Source: Jacaranda mimosifolia (taxonomy: Eukaryota > Streptophyta > Magnoliopsida > Lamiales > Bignoniaceae). From it: a stretch of DNA of 64,000 nt. The translations under genes and the position numbers were made by a program. The stretch is from NCBI GenBank assembly GCA_018894105.1, contig CM032117.1, positions 36,188,501-36,252,500 on the forward strand. Direction: 5' to 3'. Positions 45,868-57,726 of the stretch are shown here, piece after piece (position 1 is the first letter of the stretch; each line of letters starts with the position of its first letter). The notes beneath the pieces were generated by a model that saw only the letters and a program-made list of their open reading frames with translations, had not been told where the DNA came from and did no database searches.

Positions 45868-46783
45868 CATAGCTCTCATTACCAATCTCCTAAAGAAATG
45901 CAAGTTTTAGTGGAATGAAAATGCAGAATGAAGTTTCAATATCATCAAGGTGAAACTTACTAAAGCTATAGTTCTAGCCTTGCCGAATTTGGACAAAGTC
46001 TTTGAAGTGGAGTGCGATGCTAGTGGACTAGATGTTGTAGGTGGTCTTTCATAGGAGAAGCGACCAGTGGCTTTCTTTATCAAAAAGCTGAGTGATCCAC
46101 AATAGAAGTTGTCTACTTATGATAAAGCGTTTTACACAGTTATACGAATTTTAATGCATTAGGAGCATTATCTTATAGGAAAAAACTTTGTTCATTATAC
46201 TAATCATCAAGCTTTGAAGTATTTTGGAGGCTAAAGAAGAAGTAGTTAGAACATGCATACTAGATTGTTCACTTTTCTGGAGAAATTTTCATATCAACTT
46301 TAGCATAAGTCTGTGATAGAAAACAAAGTAGTAGAATCTTTGAGCCGACGAGTAGTGTTTTTAACAACCCTTAGCTACGAGATCATTGGCTTTGACTGTT
46401 TAAAAGATAATTATGAAAGTGATAAAGATTTTGGAGATAGTTCGAAGAAGTGCCAACATAAGAAGATTTCCACATTTCCAAAGGCTTCCTTAAAAAAGGT
46501 AACAGACTCTATCTTCCACGCACTTCTTTGCGTGAGAAAGTTATTAGAGATTTGCATGGAGGAGGACTAGCTAGACATCTTAGAAGAGATAAGATTATCA
46601 CTGCAGTTGAAGAAAGATACTATTGGCCACAATTGAAGTGAGATGTTGGAACACTAGAGCAAAGTTGTTATATATACTAGATTGTAAAGCGCCATACTCC
46701 AAATACTGGTCTTTACACTCCTTTGTCGATGGTTGAGCATATTTGGGAAGATTTATCTATGGACTTTGCGCTTGGATTGCCAC
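45868..46783 (+). pseudogene. Ty3/gypsy RT end, RNase H and integrase start (5' part)
   Basis: Fragment of a chromovirus-like gypsy pol. Readable pieces: the RT thumb ([20 protein letters not shown]), the RNase H first Asp in VECDASGL, the KRPVAFF and KLSTYDKAF blocks, TNHQALKYF, VVESLSRR-like, then the integrase H2C2 zinc finger ([22 protein letters not shown]) and [27 protein letters not shown], which includes the first catalytic Asp. Several stops. The upstream gag/protease/RT are absent. SIRE-type element E splits it at 46784. Confidence 0.85.
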
Positions 46784-48086
46784 TGGTAACCCGTTGATGA
46801 TTTTTGATGTTTTGATTATGACAAAATTCTTTCATATGATTATGTGCTAAAAGCCGAAGTAAGTTTCCATATTATTCGTTGAAATTTGTTCATACAGTAT
46901 CTATTGGAATCTATCATGCGCTGGAATTTACTTTCTCTAAATAAAAGATCCCTTAAAGATTCTAGTTGATTAGCATCCTTATAGCTTAAGAAAGAGATCA
47001 TATCATGCTGCAATTACTGATTCATCTGAGATTTAAGGAGTAAATACATGGTTACCAAAGATGTCTTGTTCCCTTATTTAGTTCCAATGAATTCTTACCT
47101 AAATAATAACTTATAGACGTTGGATATAGGCTTATAAAATGACATTGTGCAGCATTAAAAAAGAAGTGAATCACTAAGCCGGGAGAGAATTTAGTTAAGT
47201 GTCTTGAGAAGTTGTGTGATACTTTCTTACACGTTCTTGTGCTTAATTATTGCTTATTCCTTGCTCTATGTATGTTTTTGAGAGACCTTGTGGTGAACAA
47301 GGTTAGGTGAAACTTGTCTTCGACGGACCTTGGGTAGACGAGGACAATGCGGTTTGTGTCTTAAAGGACCTAGTAGTGAAGAGGGATGGGAGTTGTACCT
47401 ACTCTCGAAGGATTCCATGATGAGAACAAATCGGTGATTGGTTGCTCTAAAGACCTTTAGGTGAAGAAACCAGTAGGGCAGTACTGTCTGAAACTTTTTG
47501 TAATGTTCCTAGTTTCGGCCTGGAAGAAGAGACTAGAGCTTGCTATACGGAGTGGCAGCAACTCATGCATCAGTCTATAGAGGTTGTGCAAGTGAATCTA
47601 GCAGAAGTTCCTCTGGACCTGTTCACAAGCAGCTGGTTTCACAGTGCTCTGGAACTTGCCTCATCCCATCTGGGATTCCAGTATAACTCTTTGTGAAGAG
47701 CTAGTTTTCACCCTGCTATGGTGTTTCTGTTCCTTAAACCTTCTTACTATTAAATTACTCCTTTATTTGTAAAAACATTAACATTCTTATACACTTATTA
47801 ATTTGATCGATTTAAAATCCTAAGTGAAAGCTTGTGTAGAACACATAGGCTTGCCGAACCTCTATAAATACTAGTATCTTATTACTTTTGTTTTGCTGCT
47901 TTTCTTATCACTGGTCTAACCAATGTCTTAACTGGTACTTTCAAATTCCAAACAGTAACTAAAACTATTCTCTGCAAAAGATTTAAATAGTTTTTGAAAG
48001 GCCAAAAAGTATTTCAGTGATACACTTCTGCAGCATTAAAATCTATTAAGCCTAATTCACCCCCCTCTTAGGCATATAATCACTCA
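46784..48086 (+). repeat. Element E 5' LTR
   Basis: 1,303 bp. Begins tggtaaccc (the 3' copy has tgttaaccc) and ends cactca before the PBS. Colinear with 55064-56354. Confidence 0.88.
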
Positions 48087-48090
48087 AAAT

Positions 48091-48102
48091 TGGCATCGGA
48101 GC
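48091..48102 (+). other. Primer-binding site of element E
   Basis: tggcatcggagc resembles the tRNA-iMet complement (two differences) and lies 4 bp after the LTR. Confidence 0.85.
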
Positions 48103-48147
48103 ATTGGTTCTCCATATTGTGGTGTAACTACTAAAGTAAAAGATCCT

Positions 48148-49740
48148 ATGGCCACTAATACTCTTGATGTCTTTGTAGAAGGGAAATTGCCCAACCATCA
48201 TCCACTGTTTGATGGTTTCAACTATCCTACATGGAAAAACTGAATGCGGGAATAAATAATTGCCTTGGATTTTGATTTGTGGGCCGTGGTCGATGAAGGA
48301 CCAACGATTCCAACAAAATTAGTTGACGGACAGATAGTTCCAAAGAAGAGGCATGAATTTACCAATGAAGATAAAAAGGCCATCTCAATGAATGCAAAGG
48401 CCAAAAATATTTTGTGATGCGCTATCACCAAAGAGGAGTACAGCCGAGTCAGTACTTTTGCTACAGCAAAGCAAATGTGGTAAATGTTGCAAGTGACCCA
48501 CGAAGATACTACTCAGGTTCGACAAGAGAGGATTGCTCTTCTCATTGACAAGTATGAAATGTTCCAGATGAAACTTGATGAGACCATAAGCCAAATGTAC
48601 ACGTGCTTCATAGAAATTATAAATCCCATGTTCGCACTCAGTAGAACTACAAATGAGGATGAACAAGTTCAGAAGATTTTTAGATCGCTTCCAAAGGAAT
48701 GGACGCCTAAAGTTACTACTATTCAGGAAGCTCGTGATCTTAGCAGAATGACCATGGGTGAATTGAATGGATCTCTCACATCCCATGAGATGACGCTGCT
48801 AAATAAAGATGAAGGTTCGAAAATAAAGGTCAAAAAAAATATTTCTTTTAATATCAATCATGATTCCAACTCAGAACTTCAAGAAGATCTTGATGAGGAC
48901 CAAGTTGAGCATGAAATTATTTTGATTATCCGAAGATTAAGGCAACTGACAAACCTCAAAAGAAAATTATGGAACAATAGGTCAAAATCGAAAAGAACTA
49001 GTCCAAAAACTGCAAATACCGAGCCACCTCACTACTATGAATGTAATGAAATCGAACACAGAAAACCAAATTGTTCCTAATCGAAGAAATTTGCAAAACA
49101 AGTGAAAGCTAAGACGATGGCAACATGGGACGAATCTGATGGTGAACAATTTGACAATGAAGAGAATTATTTCATGGTCAATCAAGTAAGTACCTCTTCA
49201 TGTTTTGATTATGATTATAGTGATGAAATTGACATTGATGAGGATGTGCAAAAATTGCTTAACCTTTATGAAATTCTTGTGAAAATGGTTATTGATGAAA
49301 ATAAAGCTTTGCAAGAAAAAGTGGACTATTTGCAAGAAGAATTGGATAGAGCTCATAAAGATAAATTTGACATGCAAATGGCTAAAAACAAAGAGGCCTT
49401 TGATGCTAAATGCAAGAAGAAAATAAATGATTGGCTCACTAAAGAGAATAATTCCTTGAAAAAGCAAGTTCAAAATATGAGTCGTGAAATCAAATGGAAA
49501 ATGATTGTTGAAGAATGCTTGTATGTTGAGGATGATCTAGGTGAATGTTCCACAAGTGTCAAACACACACATATGCATGTTCCAACTAGACATAATGTTA
49601 AGAACGGCTGAAATTTCAAAAACCTCATGAATCAGAGAAAACCTAAATCGGTTTCAACAACATGCAGATTGAATTTCAAACCAGTTTGAAAAATTTACTT
49701 TACTTGTGGTAGATCTAGTCATGTTAATTATAGATGTCTG
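48148..49740 (+). pseudogene. gag: gag of element E, lightly disrupted
   Basis: Starts at ATG 48148. The opening FNYPTWK-type motif ends in a stop at about 48241. Long open stretches follow at 48484-49080 (capsid region, ending in a CCHC knuckle whose first Cys reads Tyr: YYECNEIEHRKPNC) and 49102-49611 (acidic and coiled-coil tail: IDENKALQEKVDYLQEEL). A second Cys/His cluster lies near 49698-49735. The long tail is typical of SIRE gag. It would form the particle and bind element RNA. Confidence 0.82.
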
Positions 49741-50229
49741 ATTGAGAAACTTATTGGTACCAAGTTTGTTTGGGTTAAGAAATTATCTGCTACTAACTAT
49801 GAAGGACCCAAGTTAGTTTGGGGACCTAAAATAAACTGATCTCTTATAGGTGCATACCAAGGACCATTCCCAAAAACAGAAGTGGTACTTGGATAGTGGA
49901 TGTTTCAGGATATGATGGGGGATGTGTCCATGTTTCTTAAGCTTAACAATTGTTTTGCAGGAAATGTTCTCTATGCAGACAACACAAAATGATGCATAAT
50001 AGGTAAAGGTACTATTGGTAAGCAGACTGGTACTTCCATTGATAATGTCTGGTTAGTTGAAGGCCTTAAGCATAACTTTCTTAGTATCAGTCAACTATGC
50101 GATGAGGGTTATGAGGTTAAATTCCATCATTCCTACTGTGTTATCAAGCAAAATGAGAAACTGGTTTTTACTATTACCAGGGATGGAAATATTTATTCTA
50201 TAACCTTTGATGATTCAACCTGTTAAAAT
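49741..50229 (+). pseudogene. Protease and pre-integrase region of element E
   Basis: An aspartic protease-like motif (WYLDSGC) is near 49885, but a stop follows shortly. Further on, NVWLVEGLKHNFLSISQLC and CVIKQNEKLVFTITRDGNIY mark the region between protease and integrase. A stop (ctgttaaaa, about 50223) separates it from the integrase ORF. Confidence 0.78.
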
Positions 50230-51156
50230 ATGGAGTGTTTAGCTATTTCAGATGAAGAATGCTGGAAATGGCATAGGAGAATAGGCCAAGTAAACATGGA
50301 ACTTACATCTTATCTCACAAAGCAAGATCTTGTCAATGGAGTACTTAAGTTAAACTTCTCGAAGGACACAATGTATGATTCGTGCCAAAAGGGGAAGCAA
50401 ATCCGAACATCTTTCAAACCAAAGAATGAGATCACAACTTCTAGGCTATTAGAACTTCTACACATTGACCTATTCGGACCTATGAAAATTACTTCTCTTG
50501 GAGGTAAAAGATACGTGTTTGTCATAGTATATGATTATACTCATTTTATGTGGGTTTTATTCCTTGCTCATAAAAATGATGCTTTAAATGCCTTCATTCC
50601 ACTCACAAAAAGGCTTCAAAATGAAAAGGGTTATTTCATTAAGAAAATTCGAAGTGACCATAGAACTGAGTTTGATGAAATAAACTTTACTTTTTTTTGT
50701 CAAGAACATGGTTACATTCCTGATTTATATGCTCCTAAAACTCCGCAACAAAATGGGGTAGTTGAAAGAAAAAATTGGATTTTGCAAGAAGCTGTTAGAA
50801 CTATGCTTAATGAATATGACCTTCCAAAATCCTTTTGGGGTAAAGCTGTGAATACAGCTTGTTATGTGTCAAATCGTGTCTTCTTAAGACCACTTTTGAG
50901 AAAAACCCCATATGAATTGTGGCACGATAAAATTCCAAATATTTCCTACTTCTATGTCTTTGGTTGCAAATGTTTTATTCTTAATGATAGAGATTATTTG
51001 ACTAAGTTTGATTCCAAAGTTGATAAGACTATCTTTGTTGATTACTCAATGTATAGTAAAGCCTATCGTGCTTTTAATGATACAAAAGAACGGTTCAAGA
51101 ATCCACGCATGTTACGTTTGATGAAACTAATCCATGTTGTGCTAAGGAAACCTTGA
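50230..51156 (+). CDS. Integrase of element E (308-codon open segment)
   Basis: The longest intact coding segment in the window. It starts in the GAG-pre-integrase region (WKWHRRIGQ; the second His of the usual LGH is Gln) and the zinc-finger Cys pair is reduced (YDSC for CDAC). The rve core has all three catalytic acids: Asp in LLHIDLFGPM, Asp in IRSDHRTEF, and Glu in NGVVERKN. The C-terminal part (GCKCFILNDRDYLTKFD) is normal for copia. The true start is upstream, because it belongs to a polyprotein; the first ATG here is not a natural start. It would act in the preintegration complex. Confidence 0.85.
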   Translation: MECLAISDEECWKWHRRIGQVNMELTSYLTKQDLVNGVLKLNFSKDTMYDSCQKGKQIRTSFKPKNEITTSRLLELLHIDLFGPMKITSLGGKRYVFVIVYDYTHFMWVLFLAHKNDALNAFIPLTKRLQNEKGYFIKKIRSDHRTEFDEINFTFFCQEHGYIPDLYAPKTPQQNGVVERKNWILQEAVRTMLNEYDLPKSFWGKAVNTACYVSNRVFLRPLLRKTPYELWHDKIPNISYFYVFGCKCFILNDRDYLTKFDSKVDKTIFVDYSMYSKAYRAFNDTKERFKNPRMLRLMKLIHVVLRKP

Positions 51157-51721
51157 GCAAAGAAGTTGCAGGATTCGAATAACTAGTCAAGATTCCAGAC
51201 CCTGAGCCATCAACACCAAATCAAGAGAAACCAGAATCATTTGAGGAAACAAATCCCACTGATGAACCTAATTCCAGTGAGTCAGTAGAAATGGCTGAAC
51301 AAAGAACCAGAAAGTTCAAACATGTTTCCAGTCACCCCACTAAAAAAATCATTAAAGATCTACAAGCTGGAATAACTACCTGATCTAGAACCAAACAAGT
51401 TCCACCAAATGAATCCAACTATGCCTTTATCTCAATGATCGAACCTAAGGATATCAAAGAGACACTAAAAGATCTATTGTGGATTGACATAATGAAGTAA
51501 GAACTAGCTCAATTTGAAAAAAATGAAGTATGAAACCTAGTAGAATGACCATTAGACCATCCAGTCATTGGTACCAAGTGGGTATTCAGAAACAAGCTAG
51601 ATGAAACTAATAAAGTTACTAGAAATAAAGCTAGAGACTGGTAGCAAAAGGCTACAGTCAGCAAAAGGGCATTCACTACGATGTAACGTTTGCTCCAGTT
51701 GCAAGGTTAGAATTAATTACA
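51157..51721 (+). pseudogene. Integrase-RT linker and RT start of element E
   Basis: Encodes an acidic linker (EPNSSESVEMAEQRTRKFKH-like) and the beginning of RT (VIGTKWVFRNKLDE), with several stops and frameshifts (near 51380, 51500, 51535, 51545 and 51640). No full frame. Confidence 0.78.
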
Positions 51722-52072
51722 ATGCTTCTTACCTTTGCATCTCATAAAAAGTTTCTACTCTATCAGATGGACGTAAAATGTGCTTTTCTAAACGAATTCA
51801 TAAAAGAAGAAGTTTATGTAGAGCAATTGCCCGATTTCGAAAATCAAAATTTTCTTCATTATGTTTTTAAACTGACAAAGGCTTTATATGGATTAAAACA
51901 AGCTCCTAAAGCCTGGTATGATCGTTTGAGCAACTTTCTCATAAATAATGGTTTTTCTACTGGAACCTTAGATACCACACTGTTTACTAAGCACCAAGAA
52001 AATGGTTCTCTTATTGTTCAAATATATGTTGATGATATTATCTTTGGTGCTACTAATAATCTACTTTGTTAA
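51722..52072 (+). CDS. Reverse transcriptase palm of element E (open segment)
   Basis: 116 codons with the first catalytic Asp in [11 protein letters not shown], the [17 protein letters not shown] block, and an intact YVDD (IYVDDIIFG), which is the form typical of SIRE. A stop at 52070 separates it from the rest of RT. It would copy element RNA into DNA if fused into the polyprotein. Confidence 0.85.
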   Translation: MLLTFASHKKFLLYQMDVKCAFLNEFIKEEVYVEQLPDFENQNFLHYVFKLTKALYGLKQAPKAWYDRLSNFLINNGFSTGTLDTTLFTKHQENGSLIVQIYVDDIIFGATNNLLC

Positions 52073-52981
52073 AAGCTTGCTGAGAAAATGAAATAGGAAT
52101 TTGAAATAAGCTTAATGGGAGAGCTCAATTTCTTCTTGGGACTTCTAGTGAAGCAAACTCAAAAAGGGACATTCATCCTTCAAGAAAACTATACAAAAGA
52201 GCTTCTAAAGAAATTTGAAATGAGTGAATACAACCCTACAATCATTTCCATGAGTACAAATACCAGACTGGAACTTAACGAAAACGGTAAGAATGTAGAT
52301 GAAAAAGTCTACAGAGGTATGATTGGCCTCTATTTAACTGCTAGACGTCCAGATGTTATGTTTTCAACATGCTTGTGTGCTAGATTCCAGTCCAATTCTA
52401 AGGAATCATATTTAAATATTGTGAAAAGAATATTGAGATATCTTAAGGGAACATCCAACTATGACTTATGGTATCCATATTCTAAATCCTTTAATTTCAT
52501 AAGTTATTATGATGTGGATTATGTTGGTTGCAAGATAGATAGGAAAAGTACTAGTGGTGGTTGTCAACTGCTTGAAAATTGCCTTGTTTCATGGTGTAAT
52601 AAAAAGCAAAGTATAGTTGCATTATCCATAACAGAGGTAGAATACATGGCCTTGGGCAATTGCTGCACCCAGGTATTATGGATGAAATGCATATTACATT
52701 ATTTTCGTATTAATGTGCTTTGTGTGCCCATCTCATGTGATAGTTCCAGTGCTATTATCATCTCTAAAAATCCAATTCTGTACTCACGCACAAATCATAT
52801 TGAAATCAAGCATCATTTCCTACAAGATCATTTGAATAAGGGTGATATATCAACTAATTTTGTTTCCACTGAGAATCTGCTTGCAGACATCTTCACAAAA
52901 GATTTGGAAGAAAAGAAATTTGTGTGCATTAGAGATAAATTAGGAATTAAATCAAAATCTGACTTTTGCTGGATTGGTTAA
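52073..52981 (+). CDS. RT thumb and RNase H of element E (open segment)
   Basis: The frame 52115-52981 starts with MGELNFFLGL and YTKELLKKFEM (RT connection), ARRPDVMFS, then RNase H. The catalytic residues are preserved: DVDYVG, ITEVEY, CDSSSA and LADIFTK. Ends with KLGIKSK...SDFCWIG and a stop. The upstream stop at 52070 and the one near 52094 break the polyprotein. Confidence 0.85.
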
Positions 52982-53215
52982 CATTTTTGAATATGTAAGT
53001 TATTGTGCACCAAAAATAACTGCAATTCCTTCATCCCTCAATACCTGCTTTTGCGTGCATTATATCAAAAAATTTATTCTTTCCTTCTTTTCGAAATCTC
53101 ATTTCAATAAAACTTGGCATTTCCTCTTCCATTACTGAAAAGAGAAAAATCATTTTACTTTGTTCAGAAAAATGCCTCTCACGTCCCATTTCTCTCGTTA
53201 GAAAACTTTTCCACC

Positions 53216-54669
53216 ATGCCTAAACGAATAGCAAAATCAGATGCTAGGGCATCTTCATCAAAGAAAAAACGTTCATAATCTCCTTCCGAGCCTATTTCTG
53301 CTCAAATCTCTAAAGCCCTAATGTTGTTGAAATGGTATAATAACTCCAATACTGATGAGGATCAGTTATCCTCTTCTGACAGACCAATGCACCTTGGCAA
53401 TGAAGAACTGGGGAATAAAGATACCCCCATGGGTAGTCCTATAAAACCCACTGGTTCTAAAGAAAATGTTACTATCCCTAGTCTCTCTATTCCTACTCTT
53501 CCTGAAGAAATTAAGGACTAGATTTTTAGTAACTTTCCATCTTCTCTAAAATTCCACTCTTATGAAGCTTTAGCATGCTTTAACAAGAAAATTTCTTGTC
53601 ACAATCTGAATTGTGGTAGGGCCATCAACTTTGACTCTTTGCAAAAATCTAATTCTATTGACTGGGTCTGTGGTTTAAAGTGGGATAATCTGATGAAAAT
53701 TGATAAACGTTCATATCCTCACTTAGTGAAACCATTTTACTCAAATTTCACTTTTATTGAATCTGATTCTACTATCTCTATGGAATCTTATGTTCTTGAC
53801 AAACGGATTGTGCTGCCTCCTTCAAAGTTAAATTTCATGTTTGACATTCCAAATGATGGTGCCAAATTTTTTAATCTTGGTGATTTATCTGATTTCGAAG
53901 TTACTTATGAAGAAATATGTCAACTCTTTTGGGAAGGAAAACAATATTCTTTTTCTACAGGTGCTGGTTTGAACAAAATGAAAATTGAACATATTTTGCT
54001 ACATAAGTTGCTTAGTTTATCTGTTTTCTCTGCCCTGGTTTCAGGTGGAGGGCATACCACTAATCTTAATTCCATAAGCATTTATCTTATGGCCAAAGCC
54101 ATCAAGCATGAGCCTGTCAATCTTGGTTTTATCATTCTGAAATACATGGTTTATTCATTCTCCCATCAAGCCGAAAATCTTCCCTACTCTATGCTTCTCA
54201 CATACATTTTTAAAAGTTAAGGAGAGTTTTTGCTTGATGTCAATATTAAGAGGGAGCGTGACCGTAAGGTTTTGGATCTTGCCAACTTGAAAAAAATGAG
54301 AATTCAATATATTGATAACGATGGATGGTTTAGGGGGTCGGATGAACTCCTAACAGTATTAAACTTCGCCCTCAAAAATCCAAAATTTCAGTATCCATTA
54401 GCGTCGAGTCTTAACCATCCAGCCCTGCTCATCCCACTCGTATTAAGACACCAAGGAAAGCTCAAGGAAAAACTAGTAAAGTGGGTATTGGACTAGAAGC
54501 GAAATTGGATGATCTAACCAAAATAGTAGAGACCTTTACTAGACGCCTAGAAATACTCATTGATTCCATGGACTACAAGCTTGAACACCTTGTTCGCAAA
54601 GCCAGTCGTACCCATGCCAGTGTCATTCATCTGAAAGAGAAAGTTAGGGCCTGTTTGAATGCTTCCTAG
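53216..54669 (+). pseudogene. Envelope-like ORF (ORF3) of element E, disrupted
   Basis: A third coding region after pol, as in SIRE/Maximus elements. The start ATG at 53216 sits in ccaccatgcc, a good plant context. The N-terminus is basic (KKKR), then Ser/Thr/Pro-rich (53321-53521). A central domain (53639-54220) resembles the conserved plant transposon-protein domain, with PPSKLNFMF and VSGGGHTTNLN. The C-terminus (54481-54669) is coiled-coil-like (TKIVETFTRRLEILIDSM). In-frame stops occur at about 53276, 53519 and 54218. No clear signal peptide or transmembrane helix is visible. The name 'envelope-like' is a family convention, not proof of function. Confidence 0.72.
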
Positions 54670-55048
54670 GCTTTTCCTTTTGATCATGAAGGGGTAGAAA
54701 GAGAACCTCTAAAATTTGCTTTTCTTTAAAAAGTCTACTGGAATTTCTTTTTGATTGTTTGCTGGAACTTATATTTACTTTTGTTGCAATAAACTTTTAA
54801 AACTATTATGTGCCTGTAAAAACTTATTCTAGATGTTTTGATATGCTATTTATGAATCTCTTGATTGGGCCTGTAAGTCCCGATATATTGTTTCTGCTAG
54901 TATCTATTATTTATCTGGTTTCTTAAGTATACAAATCGGAGACGCACGAATTACTTCAACCAGGGGAAGCACAAACTAGCACAACTAAGCACAAAAACAA
55001 GGAGAATTCAGGTGATACCTCTCCACTCTATTCAAATTTTGTCATCAT
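54670..55048 (+). other. Non-coding segment between ORF3 and PPT of element E
   Basis: AT-rich, no supportable ORF. Leads to the polypurine tract. Confidence 0.6.
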
Positions 55049-55049
55049 C

Positions 55050-55063
55050 AAAAATGGGGAGAT
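55050..55063 (+). other. Polypurine tract of element E
   Basis: aaaaatggggagat abuts the 3' LTR TG at 55064, a standard copia PPT. Confidence 0.85.
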
Positions 55064-56354
55064 TGTTAACCCTCTGATGATTTCCGATGTTTTGATAATG
55101 ACAAAATTTTTCATATATGATTATGTGCTCAATGCCGAAGTAAGGTTCCATATTATTCGCTGAAATCTGTTCATATAGTATCTGTTGGAATCTGTCATGC
55201 ACTGGAATTTACTTTCCATAAATAAAAGATCCCTTAAAGATTCTAGTTTATTAGCATCCTTATAAGTTAAGAAAGGGATCATATCATGCTGTAATTACTG
55301 ATTCATCCAAGATTTAAGGAGTAAATGCATGATTACCAAAGATGTTCCCTTATTTAGTTCCAATGGATTCTTACCTAAATAATAACTCATAGACGTTTGA
55401 TATAGGCTTATAAAATGACATTGTGCAGCATTCAAAAAGAAGTGAATCACTAAGTCAGGAGAGAAATTTGTTAAGTCTCTTGAGAAGTTTTGTGATACTC
55501 TCTTACACGTTCTTATACTTAATTGTTGCTTATTCATTGCTCTACGTGTGTTTTTGAGGGACCTTATGGTGAAGAAGATTGAGTGGAACTTGCCTTCGAT
55601 GGACATTGGGGAGACGAGGAGAAGGTGGTTTGTGTCTCGAAGGACCTAGTGGTGAAGAGGAATGGGAGTTGTACTTGCTCTCGAGAGACCCCGTGAAGAG
55701 AACAAATCGGCGCTTGGTTGCTCTAACGACCTCTAGTAAAGAAACTAGTATGGCGGTACTGTTTGAAACTTTCTGCAGTATTCCTAGTTTCAGTCTGGAA
55801 AAAGAGATTGGAGCATGCCATACGGAGTGGCAACAATCCGTGCATTAGTCCACAGAGGTTGTGTACGTGAATCTAGTAGAATTTCCCCCGGACCTATTCA
55901 TAAGCAACTAGTTTCACAGTACTCTGGAACTTGCCTCTCCCGTCTGGGATTCCGGTGTAGCTCTTTGCGAAGAGCTGGTTTTTCACCCTAGTAGGGTGTC
56001 TTTGTTCCTTAAACTTTCCTTATTGCAAATTACTGCTTTATTTGTAAAAACATTTTTATATACTTACTAATTTGACAAGTTTAAAATCTTAAGTGAAAGC
56101 TTAGGTAGAGGACGTAGGCTTGCTGAACGTCTATAAATACTAGTATTTTATTACTTATGTTTTACTATTTTTCTTATCACTGGTCTGACTGGTATCTTAA
56201 CTAGTACTTGCAAATTCCAGTCAGTAGCTAAAACTGTTTTCTGTAGAAGACAAACAGTTTTTGAAAGGTCAAAAAGTATTTTAAGTGATAAACCTCCGCT
56301 ATATTAAAATATGTTAAGCCTAATTCAACCCCCTCTTAGGCATATAATCACTCA
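55064..56354 (+). repeat. Element E 3' LTR
   Basis: 1,291 bp, tgttaaccc to cactca. It is followed at once by gypsy integrase sequence. Confidence 0.88.
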
Positions 56355-57257
56355 CAGTTACAAACTCAATGAGGCACGAAATTTTCTTCTGTTGTGATAG
56401 ATCATTTTTTGAAGATGCATGGCCTATTTCATTCCTTACAAGAAGACTACAGATGTTTCTAATGTGGTTAGGCTATTTTTCAAGAAGATTATTCGCTTAC
56501 ATGGAGTCCCTGAGTCAATAACTTTAAATAGGGACACTTGATTCTTTAGTCATTTCTAGTTGTCCCTTTGGAAGATGTTTGATTTATCATTAAAGTTAAT
56601 TAGCAGTACTGCACATCCACAGAATGATGGACAAACTGAAGTTTTAAACCACACTTTGGGCAACCTTATTCGTAGCATATGTGGAGAAAGGTCTAAACAA
56701 TAGGATTTTGCTTTATCCCAAGGTGAGTTTGCTTCTAATCATATTGTCCACAGCACAACGGGATAATCTCCCTTTTTTGTTGTTTATGTGAAATGCCCTC
56801 CACATGCTTTGGACTTGATCAAGCTTCCACAAATCCCAAGATTGAGTGTAATTGCAACCCACATGGCGAAACAAGTAAAGATAAGCAAAGGTCAAGCAAT
56901 GAAGAAACTAATGCCAAGTACAAAAAAGTTGCCGATAAGCATCAACATTTCCAAACTTTTGAAGGAGTGAAGTTATGGTGTTCTTGAGGAAGGAAAGATT
57001 CCCAACTAGTACTTATAATAAATACAGCCGAAGAAGTATGGACTATATCGCATTTTGAATAAGAGTAATGACAATGCTTATGTGGTGGAATTGCCAGAAA
57101 ATATGCAAATTTTCATGATTTTTAATGTGTTTGTCTTTGTCATTATTATACATCTTATAAGCCTTTGTATCCAAAAGAGCTGATAACTCGAGGGTAAGTT
57201 ATTTTCTTAAGAGAAAGAAAATTGATGTGGAAGATAGAGATAATCATGTTGAAGTGA
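56355..57257 (+). pseudogene. Ty3/gypsy integrase, 3' part
   Basis: Resumes the integrase interrupted at 46783. Pieces include TTDVSNVVRLFF-like, IIRLHGVPESITLNRDT (second catalytic Asp region) and [14 protein letters not shown] (third catalytic Glu). Later segments to 57257 match the integrase C-terminal region poorly. Frameshifts occur near 56430 and 56540. No chromodomain is visible. Confidence 0.78.
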
Positions 57258-57719
57258 TATTTTTTGGAAGACTTTATACACGTAGGAGATATTTGATAGA
57301 TAATAAATTTTATCTTTTAGATTTTTCTTTTTAGATAAACATTACATTATTTGTTATTTCAAAATTTACATTATTTTTTGAAAGTTAGGTTTTATTTTAC
57401 ATTATCTTTTAGAGAGTTAGGAGTTTTAGAGATAAGTATGAATTTGTTATATTCTTATTTTTTAGAGGATTAGAATTCTCTAAGCAGCCTATAAATAGGC
57501 TCAAATATGTAGCTTGTAAGTCAACACTTGAGCAAGAATTCTTTGGTTTTCTTTCTATGAGGAAGATTTTTACTTTGTTTTAAGGTAGTGTACATGCTTT
57601 GTTTTAGGGTGTTATGTGGCTATGGGATGGTCTTGGAGTACTTTTAAAGAATCTAGTCTGAGTTTTTATCTGCCATAAATAATTAATGCCGGCGGGAGGG
57701 TGCCTATTCTTGTCAGATG
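57258..57719 (+). repeat. Probable gypsy 3' LTR
   Basis: Begins with tgatatttttt after a purine-rich run, has a TATA box (tataaatag, 57490-57497) and ends near 57719 (gatgca). The boundaries are guesses because no partner LTR is in the window. Confidence 0.5.
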
Positions 57720-57726
57720 CATTTAG

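Larger units (their letters stand above)
46784..56354 (+). mobile_element. Element E: SIRE/Maximus-type copia retrotransposon
   Basis: 9,571-bp element with two LTRs (46784-48086 and 55064-56354), PBS, gag, protease, integrase, RT, RNase H, an additional envelope-like ORF and a PPT. The extra ORF after RNase H and the long gag with a coiled-coil tail mark the SIRE/Maximus lineage. It is inserted in a gypsy integrase gene, which resumes at 56355. No clean 5-bp TSD remains. The two LTRs differ at roughly one base in ten over their first 270 bp by eye, so the insertion is old. Confidence 0.9.

Noticed and set aside
45868..46783. Functional gypsy polyprotein
   Set aside because: Catalytic motifs are readable but multiple stops and the SIRE insertion make it a pseudogene.
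49198..49473. 91-codon minus-strand ORF opposite element E gag
   Set aside because: Shadow of the coiled-coil part of gag on the other strand; hydrophobic only because of complementary codon composition.
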